Translations under genes and position numbers: made by a program
Part shown: positions 1 to 7,699 of the stretch, in pieces
Position numbering within the stretch: the stretch's first letter is position 1
Layout of the letters: each line of letters starts with the position of its first letter
The notes under the pieces: model-generated
The model's input: the letters and a program-made list of their open reading frames with translations, nothing else
Told to the model about the DNA's origin: nothing
The model's database searches: none
Assembly (NCBI RefSeq): GCF_013340205.1
Contig: NZ_BJTG01000004.1
Coordinates: 62,001 to 126,000 of the forward strand
Length of the DNA: 64,000 bases
DNA from: Anaeromyxobacter diazotrophicus
Lineage (GTDB): Bacteria; Myxococcota; Myxococcia; Myxococcales; Anaeromyxobacteraceae
Direction of reading: 5' to 3'

Positions 1-387
1 GTTCACATCCTTCGCCTGGAGCCGCTTGAGGTGGCCTTCGTGGTCGAAGGTGAGCTGGTAGTCGCGCGCCGGGCGGTGGGCGAGCGACGCGGCGGCCGCC
101 GCGGCGTTGCGGGTGGTGTCGTCGGTGGGGTTCGCGAGGTCCGGGTGGCACTCCTCGCACTTCGACACCGGCGGCAGCTTCGCCTCGCCGAGCCGCTTCG
201 CCTGCGCGATCTCGGTGTGGCAGTCGACGCAGTCGACGCTGCTGTGCTTCTCGTGGGTGAAGAGGCTCGGGCGCGCCTCCTCGTGCGTGTCGCCGGAGAT
301 GCGCCTGGCGCTCTTGCACCCGGCGGCGAGGCCGCCGGCGAGGGCGGCGATCAGGGCGAAGCGAAGGCAGGTCGTCGTGGTGGTCAT
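1..387 (-). CDS. Lipoprotein multihaem cytochrome c, C-terminus cut by window edge
   Basis: The first 129 residues of a secreted cytochrome are visible; the 3' end lies outside the window. The ATG at 387 begins a short basic region and hydrophobic stretch ending in a lipobox (LAAGC near residue 24), so a lipid-anchored periplasmic or outer-membrane protein is expected. Two CxxCH haem motifs follow (CVDCH and CEECH), and additional His residues in an FTHEKH context could be axial ligands. The spacing resembles small cytochrome c3/c7-type domains, but the fold cannot be set from the visible part. It runs in the same direction as the downstream window edge, so it may open an operon that continues beyond base 1. 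The alternative forward reading frames here lack any domain. Confidence 0.8.
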   Translation of the reverse strand, partial: MTTTTTCLRFALIAALAGGLAAGCKSARRISGDTHEEARPSLFTHEKHSSVDCVDCHTEIAQAKRLGEAKLPPVSKCEECHPDLANPTDDTTRNAAAAAASLAHRPARDYQLTFDHEGHLKRLQAKDVN

Positions 388-547
388 GAGGCGCGGGTCC
401 GTGCTCGGCCGTTGCTGCGAGCCAGCCGCCAGGCAGCGCGGGGGGCCGAGGGGGCGGCCGATTGTAGCCCTTCGCGGGCCCGGCGTGGGGGCGAGAGCGC
501 CGGTGAGGCGGGATCACAGCGACCCACCTCGTGCGCCCGGCCCGGCG

Positions 548-1438
548 CTACGCCTCGAGGAACTCCAGCACCACCCGCGCCACCGCCTCCGGCCGGTGGC
601 GCATCATCATGTGGCCGGCGCCCTCCACCACCACCCGGCGCGCGTCGGGGAAGGCGGCGAGCCGTTGCGGGTAATCGATGGGGACGCGCTCCGAGAGCGC
701 GCCTTCCACGAGCAGCACCGGGCAGCGGGCCGCCTGCCAGAAGGCGCGGGCGTGGTCGGTGCGGAAGGCGTACGGCGCGCGGGTGACGTGGAGGGGGTCG
801 TGGAGCCAGGCGACGCCGCCCGGCACCGGGCGCGTGCCGCGCTCGGCGATGAAGCGCGCCTCCGCCTCCGGGCAGAGCGGGTCGTGCAGCCGGATGCGCG
901 CCGCGGCCTCCTCGAGCGAGCGGTACACCTTCTGGCCGTGGGCCCGGGCGCGGCGCACGCCGTGGATCCACTCCTCCACCCGGTGCGGCATCGACTCGGG
1001 CGCCACCTCGGGGATGCGGATGCCCTCCATGATCACCCCCCGCCAGACGCGCTCCGGGAAGGCGCCGGCGAAGTAGCCGGTGATGGAGCCGCCCATGGAG
1101 TGCCCGACCAGCGCCAGCCGCTCGCGCCCGAGGGCGTCGGCGAGGTCCGCCACGTCGAGCAGGTAGTCCATGAAGTGGTAGTAGCCGCCCGCGCCGACGC
1201 GCTCCGTCTCGCCGTGCCCGCGCAGGTCGGGCGCGACGACGTGGTAGCCGCGCGCGGCCAGCGCGGGCGCGACCTGGTGGAAGGCCCAGGCCAGATCGAG
1301 GAAGCCGTGGAGGCAGAGCAGGGTGGTGCGGCCGCCGCCGTCCCACTCGAGGACGTGGTGGCGCAGGCCGTTCGCGAGCAGGGTGCGGGAGGTGGGCTGC
1401 ACCTTCGACCTGTACCAGGCGAGCGGGCGACGCGCCAC
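548..1438 (-). CDS. Alpha/beta-hydrolase fold protein
   Basis: A 296-residue soluble alpha/beta hydrolase without signal peptide. Visible landmarks are the oxyanion loop (CLHGFLD, about residues 42-48), the nucleophile elbow GHSMGG with Ser114, and a C-terminal GAGH with candidate catalytic His276. The usual acid after strand 7 is unclear: the segment LLVEGALSERVP has Ser where Asp normally sits, so the acid may come from Glu after strand 6 (IMEG) or a nearby Glu/Asp. The overall pattern resembles the SERHL/epoxide-hydrolase-like group, but the substrate cannot be predicted. It is divergent from the membrane protein starting at 1531, with about 90 bp between them. Confidence 0.85.
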   Translation of the reverse strand: MARRPLAWYRSKVQPTSRTLLANGLRHHVLEWDGGGRTTLLCLHGFLDLAWAFHQVAPALAARGYHVVAPDLRGHGETERVGAGGYYHFMDYLLDVADLADALGRERLALVGHSMGGSITGYFAGAFPERVWRGVIMEGIRIPEVAPESMPHRVEEWIHGVRRARAHGQKVYRSLEEAAARIRLHDPLCPEAEARFIAERGTRPVPGGVAWLHDPLHVTRAPYAFRTDHARAFWQAARCPVLLVEGALSERVPIDYPQRLAAFPDARRVVVEGAGHMMMRHRPEAVARVVLEFLEA

Positions 1439-1530
1439 GGCAACGCGGCCGCGGACGCGCCCTGCGGCGGGCCGCCGCCGCCCGTGCTGCTTGACGGGTC
1501 ACGAGCACTCGTACGACGTTGCTCCCCGGC

Positions 1531-2850
1531 ATGACGGGAGCCGGGACGGAGGAGCGAACGGAGGTGACGGCGCGCGGCGCGCCCGCCGGAGCGCGGGCTC
1601 AGGACCGCGGCGGCCCCGAGCGTCGTGGCCCGTGGTGGGCCCCGCCCGCGATCGGCCTCGGCCTGTACGTGCCCGCGGCCGTCCTGCTCGTGGCGGTGCT
1701 CGGCTTCGCGGGCCTCTGGTACGGGCTGTTCGACATCTCCGACATCCCCCTGTACCACTCGTACGCGACGGCGATGGACCGCGGCCTCCGCCCGTTCCTG
1801 GACTTCCCGGCCGAGTACCCGCCGCTGGCCTTGCGCCTGTTCGCGTACCCCGGTCACCCCGCGGAGCTCGAAGCCTACGCCGCCTGCTTCTTTCTCCTGA
1901 TGCTGCTGGCGCTGGCGGTGGGCGCGGTGGTCACCGCCGCCGCCGCCGCCCGGCTCTGGGCCGGCCAGCGCCGGGTGGCGACCGTCGCCGCGACCTACGG
2001 GCTCTCGGTCCTGGCGCTGGGCGCCGTCGTCGCGAACCGCTTCGACGCGGTGGTGGCGACGCTCCTCGCCTGCGCGCTCTGGGCGACCGTCTCGCGGCGG
2101 TGGGTCCTCGCCGGGCTGGCGCTCGGCCTCGGCACCGCCTTGAAGCTCACCCCCCTCATCCTGCTGCCGGCCGCCGCGCTGTTCGCGGCGGATCGGCGCT
2201 CGCGCGCCGCCCTCCTCGGCGCGTTCGCGGTGGCGGCGCTGGGCCCCTTCGCCGTCGAAGGGCCCTCCACCGCGTGGGCCGCGGTCCTCCGCGTCTTCGA
2301 GTTCCACGGGGCCCGGCCGGTCCAGCTGGAGAGCGCGCTGGGGACGCCGCTCCTGCTCGCGCACCTCGCCGGGCTGCAGCCGGCGCGGGTCGGGCGAGCG
2401 TTCGGGTCGGAGTTCATCGACGCCCGCGGCGCGGGGCTCCTGGCGCGCGCCTCGGGGCCGCTGGCCCTCGCGCTCCTCCTCGGGACGTACGGCCTGGTCT
2501 GGCGGCGGCGCGCCGAGCTGCGGGCGTCGCCACGGCGCCTCGCGCTCGTGGCGCTGGCCGCGCTGCTGGCCTTCCTCGTGCCGGCCAAGGTGCTCTCGCC
2601 CCAGTTCCTCGTCTGGCTCCTGCCCGCCGTGGCGCTCGCCGCGCCGGAGGCGCCCGGGCTCGCCGCCTGGCTCGTGGTCGTGCTCTTCCTGACGCAGCTC
2701 GAGTTCCCGTCGCGGTACCTCGAGCTGGTGGCCCTCCGGCCCGCCACGGTGCTGCTCGTCGCGGCGCGCAACGCCGGGCTGGCGGTGGCGCTGGTATGGG
2801 TTTTGGTGCGGCTTGCTCAGCCTCGCACCCCTTCACCTGAAGTTCCCTGA
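1531..2850 (+). CDS. Polytopic membrane protein, GT87/DUF2029-like glycosyltransferase
   Basis: A 439-residue integral membrane protein with roughly ten hydrophobic helices. The first periplasmic loop after TM1 carries DIPLYHSYATAMDRG and AEYPPL motifs, typical of GT-C superfamily enzymes of the GT87/DUF2029 type, which use polyprenyl-phosphate sugars on the outer face of the inner membrane. I chose the ATG at 1531; an upstream TTG at 1519 is in frame but needs no explanation. It begins a surface-polysaccharide-like block and is followed at once by an AT-richer segment with methyltransferases. The donor and acceptor are unknown, and the family call rests on topology and motif pattern only. 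Confidence 0.75.
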   Translation: MTGAGTEERTEVTARGAPAGARAQDRGGPERRGPWWAPPAIGLGLYVPAAVLLVAVLGFAGLWYGLFDISDIPLYHSYATAMDRGLRPFLDFPAEYPPLALRLFAYPGHPAELEAYAACFFLLMLLALAVGAVVTAAAAARLWAGQRRVATVAATYGLSVLALGAVVANRFDAVVATLLACALWATVSRRWVLAGLALGLGTALKLTPLILLPAAALFAADRRSRAALLGAFAVAALGPFAVEGPSTAWAAVLRVFEFHGARPVQLESALGTPLLLAHLAGLQPARVGRAFGSEFIDARGAGLLARASGPLALALLLGTYGLVWRRRAELRASPRRLALVALAALLAFLVPAKVLSPQFLVWLLPAVALAAPEAPGLAAWLVVVLFLTQLEFPSRYLELVALRPATVLLVAARNAGLAVALVWVLVRLAQPRTPSPEVP

Positions 2851-3089
2851 TGTTCACTGGTGTGAGTCTTCGCCGGCGGGCGCGCCTGGCGAGGGGCTTC
2901 TCGCAGCGGGCGGAGAGATATGAACCACAGTGCATTGAACCGACATATGCGCTACGCCGTCGGCGCCAAATCGTATTAGAAGCCGGTTCTGCGTGCTATA
3001 AGGAGGCCACTTGGTGCAGGCGGCTGGTTCGAAGGGCTTCCCATTCTTGTTCGGAGGCGGCAGGCAGTTGCACTGCGACCCGACTTTTC

Positions 3090-3938
3090 ATGGACTCGGC
3101 ACCTCACGTAGAAACACTCGATCGCTGGATATGCTCGTATACGCGACATGCGCCGCTTGCGCTCTGCATTCGCGAACTGAACCGTCTGCTTGCGCTCGAG
3201 AGTGTCGCGCCAGCCATAGGCGGCAACGGCCCGGTGCTCGATGTCGGCTGCGGAGACGGGTTCTGGTGGACTCTGCTCGACCGGAAATCTGAGGATGTCT
3301 ACGGCGTTGACATCGCTCGGACGGAGGTGTCTCAGGCGGCGTCCCGTATCCGCGCGGAAGTCGGCGACATATCGCGCGACCGGCCGTTTCCGGATATCGA
3401 GTTCGAGCAAATCATCGGGAACTGCTCGTTGGAACACGTGCGCGACATCGACTCGGCCTTGAAGAATCTACGCTCGTGCGCTGCGCCCGGCGCACGCCTT
3501 GTGCTGTTTGTGCCCTCGGTGCAATGGGCCTTTCACGGAATAACCCAGCGGATGCTGCTTAGGCGTGCCCCTCGGATCTCCATGGCCATCGCCGGGGCAT
3601 TCAATGGCTTTTTCCAGCATTGGCACCTATACAGCGTCCCCGTTTGGCAGAGGCTGTTGAGCCAGCACCGCTGGACGGTGACAAAGGCATATGGTCTAGG
3701 TAGCCCGCGGTCCGAGTTCTTGTTCCGGTTGTTTCTCCCGAGTTCGTTTGTGGCCTTCCTCTTCAAGTCAGTATTCGGTAGTTACCCCAATCGCGCGCTC
3801 GTTCTCGTTCCAGACATGGCCCTGACGCCTGTCCGCCGCCTGCTCGCCTGGGCGTTACAGGGTCCTCTCGTGCCGTTCGAGTCGCCTACGGCGTACGAAT
3901 ACATGATTGTCGCGGAGGCGACTGGCGATGGAAGCTGA
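3090..3938 (+). CDS. Class I SAM-dependent methyltransferase
   Basis: A 282-residue Rossmann-type methyltransferase. The SAM-binding motif I is LDVGCGDGFW near residue 50, followed by an acidic motif II (YGVDIA) and a motif IV region (IIGNCSLEHV) as in methyltransferase type 11 proteins. The open frame extends upstream to 2850, but the ATG at 3090 gives the expected N-terminus and the upstream residues look non-coding. Base composition is visibly lower in GC than in the flanking genes, and third codon positions are less biased, suggesting acquisition by transfer. Its C-terminal half has several hydrophobic segments. Location between glycosyltransferase-like genes suggests action on a glycan or lipid precursor; this is inference. 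Confidence 0.8.
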   Translation: MDSAPHVETLDRWICSYTRHAPLALCIRELNRLLALESVAPAIGGNGPVLDVGCGDGFWWTLLDRKSEDVYGVDIARTEVSQAASRIRAEVGDISRDRPFPDIEFEQIIGNCSLEHVRDIDSALKNLRSCAAPGARLVLFVPSVQWAFHGITQRMLLRRAPRISMAIAGAFNGFFQHWHLYSVPVWQRLLSQHRWTVTKAYGLGSPRSEFLFRLFLPSSFVAFLFKSVFGSYPNRALVLVPDMALTPVRRLLAWALQGPLVPFESPTAYEYMIVAEATGDGS

Positions 3939-4569
3939 GTACTTCGTAAACCATGGAAGAGTGTATCGCTTCCCATGGTCGCTCTATCATCGGCCTATCC
4001 AGGGCGATCTACGGAAGTTCCTGCGGTTGGTAGCTGACAGCAAGACGTCCCCACGTGTCTTGGTGGTCGGATGCGGGCTCGGTCAAGAGATCGACGCGGC
4101 TCCGTCGAATATCAAACTTACGGCAGTTGACATCGACCCGCGGGCGATCGCGCTGCTGCAGGCACGCCGGGACCCCCGTGTTGTTCGCGCCGAGGTCGTC
4201 TTGCCGGACCAAGATTTGCGAACGCTCGGGGAAACGTTCGATGCTGTGTTCGCCAAGGAAGTTATCGAACATATCGAGCACTGGCGTTCGTATCTCGATG
4301 TTCTTCGGCGGATCCTTGAGCCTGGAGGCCGGCTCTGGCTCAGCACGCCTAATTACGGGGAACCCTGGCTCCCGCTCCTCGAAAGGACGTTCCTGGAGAT
4401 CGTTGCACGACATGGCGGATACTCGCGAAAGAACATCCATCCGAGCCAGTTGTCGGCAAAGACCCTTGAGCATGGACTGGCGAGTGTTCAGTTCACCGAC
4501 ATCGATGTCCGGGTGACATCGTTTCGGCTCGCACTCGTGGCGTGGGCGACTGCGGGGCCGACACGGTGA
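3928..4569 (+). CDS. SAM-dependent methyltransferase
   Basis: A 213-residue methyltransferase with motif I VLVVGCGLGQE, a motif II acidic residue in AVDIDP, and a post-I region FDAVFAKEVIEHIEHW characteristic of methyltransferase type 11/12 proteins of polysaccharide clusters. The ATG at 3928 overlaps the end of the preceding methyltransferase by 11 bases, indicating translational coupling. An in-frame upstream start at 3907 would overlap more and is less likely. Like its neighbour it is AT-richer than the rest of the window. Its 3' end overlaps the convergent membrane-protein gene by 82 bases, so one of the two C-termini may be a recent extension. Confidence 0.8.
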   Translation: MEAEYFVNHGRVYRFPWSLYHRPIQGDLRKFLRLVADSKTSPRVLVVGCGLGQEIDAAPSNIKLTAVDIDPRAIALLQARRDPRVVRAEVVLPDQDLRTLGETFDAVFAKEVIEHIEHWRSYLDVLRRILEPGGRLWLSTPNYGEPWLPLLERTFLEIVARHGGYSRKNIHPSQLSAKTLEHGLASVQFTDIDVRVTSFRLALVAWATAGPTR

Positions 4570-5942
4570 GTCGACATGCCGACCGATGCGAACATGCATC
4601 CCAGGATCAGGTAGTAGTAATTGCAGAACGCCTGTCGGTTGAAGACTACGAACCACAAAAACACGAAGCCGAAGGACATGGTGAAGCCCGAAGCCGTCCT
4701 TGGAGCTCTGATGAAGACGAGGATGCCGGCGGCCATAGCTAGCGCGAACCCGACCCAATAGTGCGGTTCTTGGCCCCGAACCGCCGCCCACCATGCGCTA
4801 TAGCTGAGAGAGTCGCCTCTGAAGGGCAGATGAAGCTGAGTAGTTATTAGATCGCGAAAGAGCGCCACCGGCGACCATAGAAGGAACGGCAATGTGACCA
4901 CTGCCGCCACTCCCATGGTCACGGCAATCGCCCGTACGCGTATAAGTCTGCTTCCTTCGTCGCGCCACAGGGGCAGCAGCGCTGCGGTTCCGATGAAGAG
5001 AACTGCATACTGCTTGACCGCAAGAAGCAGGCCGAGCGTGACGAGCGCTAGGCGTGGGCGGCGAACCGAAAGCATGGCAGTTGCCGACACCAACATCAGC
5101 ACGAAAGGCTCCGTCCAGCCCTGCTCGAGAACGAATAGAGAACGGGGTGTCAGGAGCAGCAGCGTCGCTGCGATGACCCCGGTGCCTGTTGGACGCGCGT
5201 AAGCGATGCACCCTGCCGCGATCGTAATCGCGGCCAAGAGTGCGTATCGATAATCGCCTGCGAAGGAACCGAGGGTTGCGAGAAGTAGGCTGAGCGGCGG
5301 GTATGTGTACCCGAACATCAACCGGCCATCCTTGACCATCCCTGGCCCATACATGGCGGGATCGTTGTAGATGTCTGGAAACGTAATCGTATACGGATTG
5401 GTTCCTTGCAGCAGCGCGCTGATGCTCGTGTTGTGGACCTCGACGACATCAATGAAGGGGCTCGGTGACGCTGTGATCAGCCAAGTCCCTAGACCGACAA
5501 AAACCAAGAGTACCAGGGCGACGTGCCATCGTCTGAGCCAGTACGGGCATCCCAGCGCCGCTCCCCCCAGTGCTGTCAACGCAGCAATGCCGAAATAGAA
5601 CGGCCGCAATTGCTCAATGGACTCGATACGAAGATCTTGCGCTGGCGCGGCGGTGAGGAAGCTCCAGCTGTGGATGAGCAGGCCGGCGAGAAGCGTCCAG
5701 GGCAATAGTGTGTCGGCAATCCGTTCGACGCTTGGCAGGCGGGGCAGGCTCATTCCCAGGGAAGCGCTGATGATCGCGAGCGTGAGCCAGGCGACGGCGG
5801 TCGGTGCGAGATGACCGTCACGTACCTGGATCGCTAAGCCGAGTGCTATCGCACAAATGGCAGCACCCAACGTCAATGCGGCGCTGTCGGTGGGCGCACG
5901 ATGAAGCGACTGATGTGCAGCCTGATCAGGACGCGTCTCCAT
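4488..5942 (-). CDS. Polytopic membrane protein, GT-C-like (GT87/mannosyltransferase type)
   Basis: A 484-residue membrane protein with about eleven hydrophobic helices. The long frame runs on upstream, but the ATG at 5942 is preceded by an AAGGGAG ribosome site and starts a normal cytoplasmic N-terminus. The first large loop has VVEVHNTS, NPYTITFPDIYNDPAMYGPG and FGYTYPPLS, resembling the Asp-containing periplasmic loop and NPY...YPPL pattern of GT87-like polyprenyl-sugar glycosyltransferases. The gene lies in the same AT-richer patch as the methyltransferases. The last residues (VGPAVAHATSASRN...) are encoded in the 82-bp overlap with the opposite gene and look like a non-conserved tail. 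The sugar substrate is unknown. Confidence 0.75.
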   Translation of the reverse strand: METRPDQAAHQSLHRAPTDSAALTLGAAICAIALGLAIQVRDGHLAPTAVAWLTLAIISASLGMSLPRLPSVERIADTLLPWTLLAGLLIHSWSFLTAAPAQDLRIESIEQLRPFYFGIAALTALGGAALGCPYWLRRWHVALVLLVFVGLGTWLITASPSPFIDVVEVHNTSISALLQGTNPYTITFPDIYNDPAMYGPGMVKDGRLMFGYTYPPLSLLLATLGSFAGDYRYALLAAITIAAGCIAYARPTGTGVIAATLLLLTPRSLFVLEQGWTEPFVLMLVSATAMLSVRRPRLALVTLGLLLAVKQYAVLFIGTAALLPLWRDEGSRLIRVRAIAVTMGVAAVVTLPFLLWSPVALFRDLITTQLHLPFRGDSLSYSAWWAAVRGQEPHYWVGFALAMAAGILVFIRAPRTASGFTMSFGFVFLWFVVFNRQAFCNYYYLILGCMFASVGMSTHRVGPAVAHATSASRNDVTRTSMSVN

Positions 5943-6095
5943 CAATCGATCGCTCCCTTGAGGTTGGCGGCCACGGTCGGCGGAGACCGTAGCCGCGAGC
6001 CACCGGCCCGTCAAACGCGCTGGGCGCGCTGCTCCGCCGCAGCCCGGCGCCAGCGCTGTCGTCTCTCCTCTTGACGCAGCGCGGCCGCAGCCGGG

Positions 6096-7691
6096 ATGCT
6101 GGCCGCGATGAGAAACGCGCCGCCGCCCGCCGCGCCTCGCCGCTCCCGCGACGGGCGCTGGGCGCTGCTCATCGCCGCGGCGCTGTGCGCGAGCTACGGG
6201 GCGAACCGCGACTTCCTGGTCGGGAGCGACGCCGTCGGCAACGTGTTCGTGGCGGCGAACCTGGTCGAGGATGGGCGGCTCTCCTTCACGCCCACCCGCG
6301 ACCCCGCGCACTTCGAGTGGATGCTCCGCCCGCCGGACGGGCAGCCCGTGGACGGGATCCTGAGCGGCGACACGCTCCTCGGCGGCGTGCGCGCGGCGGA
6401 CCTCTGGTCGCGGGGGCTCCTCGTCCCCACCTCGAGCTACTACCACCTCACCCCCTCGCGGCGCTCGGACCCGGCGACGGGCGAGCCGGTCTTCGTGAAC
6501 ACGTTCGGCCCCGGGGCCGGGATCGCCGCGGCGCCGGTGCTCGCGGCGGTGCGCCTCTTCGCCGGGGACCTGCGCCGGCACCCGGAGGCGCTGTGGTACG
6601 GGGCCAAGCTGGCCGCCTCCCTGCTCGTGGCGGCTTCGGCGGCGTTCGTCTTCCTGGCCGCACGCGCCTGGCTCTCGCCGGCGCTGGCGGCGCTCGTGGC
6701 GCTCGGGTACGGGCTCGGCACCTGCGTCTTCAGCGTCAGCAGCCAGGCGCTGTGGCAGCACCCGGCGGCCGAGTGCTTCCTCGCGCTCGGCGCGCTGCTC
6801 CTCGTCCGCGCGGTGGGGGTGGCGCCGGTCGGCGCCGCCCTGCGCGAGCGCTGGTGGTACGCCGGGGCCGGCGCGGCCTTCGCGTGCGCCGCGGCCTGCC
6901 GGCCCCCCGACGCGGTCTTCGCGCTGGCGGTCGCGGGGTGGCTGGCGGTGGTCCGGCCGCGCGCGCTCGCCGCGTATCTCGCCGGCGCCGCCCCGTTCGC
7001 GGCCGCGCTGGCGGCCTACAACGCCTACTTCTTCGGCGCGCCCTGGTCCTTCGGCCAGACCGCGGCCGGGCCGGCGATCGCCCTCTCGAAGACGGGCAGC
7101 CCCGACCTGTGGCAGACGCCGCTCCTCACCGGCCTGGCGGGGACGTTGCTGAGCCCCTCGCGCGGCCTGCTCGTCTACTCGCCGGTGCTGGGGCTCGGGC
7201 TGGCGGGCGCCGCCCTCGCCTGGCGGCGCGCGGGCTGGGCGCCGCTGCGCCCGCTCGCGGTCGGCGCCGCGCTGCTCCTCCTCGTCGAGTCGAAGTGGTT
7301 CGACTGGTGGGGCGGGTGGGCGTACGGCTACCGCCGCGTGGTCGATCTGGCGCCGATCCTGGCGCTGCTCGCCGCCCCGGCGCTCGGCTGGATCGTCGCC
7401 GCGCGCTGGCGCCGCGCCGTCTTCGGCGGGCTGCTGGCGTGGTCGGTGCTGGTGCAGGTCGTGGGAGCGTTCGCCTACGAGCCGCGCGGCTGGAACGCGC
7501 GCCGCGAGGGGCCGGCCGGACCGGCCCAGCTCGCGCAGGACATCGACGACCCGCGCTACCGCGGCCGGCTCTGGTCGTGGAGCGACGCGCAGATCCCGTA
7601 CTACCTCGCGCACTTCGCGGCGGCGCGGGCGGAGCGGGAGGAGCTCGTCCGGACGTCGATCGACCGGTGGCGACCCGGGCCGGGGGAGTGA
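6096..7691 (+). CDS. Large multispanning membrane protein, GT-C-like, function unknown
   Basis: A 531-residue protein with about ten transmembrane helices and a short cytoplasmic N-terminus. The segment after TM1 (SYGANRDFLVGSDAVGN) contains an acidic residue where GT-C glycosyltransferases carry their catalytic Asp, and the C-terminal loop is polar with a WSWSDAQIPYYLAHF segment. I do not recognise a named family with certainty. The start could be the ATG at 6096 or the one at 6108; neither has a strong ribosome site. GC content returns here to the high value of the chromosome, marking the end of the AT-richer patch. It ends 8 bp from the convergent spermidine-synthase-like gene. Confidence 0.65.
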   Translation: MLAAMRNAPPPAAPRRSRDGRWALLIAAALCASYGANRDFLVGSDAVGNVFVAANLVEDGRLSFTPTRDPAHFEWMLRPPDGQPVDGILSGDTLLGGVRAADLWSRGLLVPTSSYYHLTPSRRSDPATGEPVFVNTFGPGAGIAAAPVLAAVRLFAGDLRRHPEALWYGAKLAASLLVAASAAFVFLAARAWLSPALAALVALGYGLGTCVFSVSSQALWQHPAAECFLALGALLLVRAVGVAPVGAALRERWWYAGAGAAFACAAACRPPDAVFALAVAGWLAVVRPRALAAYLAGAAPFAAALAAYNAYFFGAPWSFGQTAAGPAIALSKTGSPDLWQTPLLTGLAGTLLSPSRGLLVYSPVLGLGLAGAALAWRRAGWAPLRPLAVGAALLLLVESKWFDWWGGWAYGYRRVVDLAPILALLAAPALGWIVAARWRRAVFGGLLAWSVLVQVVGAFAYEPRGWNARREGPAGPAQLAQDIDDPRYRGRLWSWSDAQIPYYLAHFAAARAEREELVRTSIDRWRPGPGE

Positions 7692-7699
7692 TCCCCGCC

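Noticed and set aside
2850-3089. N-terminal extension of the first methyltransferase
   Set aside because: The 80 extra residues are Arg/Cys/Ser-rich without similarity to methyltransferases; the ATG at 3090 gives a normal start.
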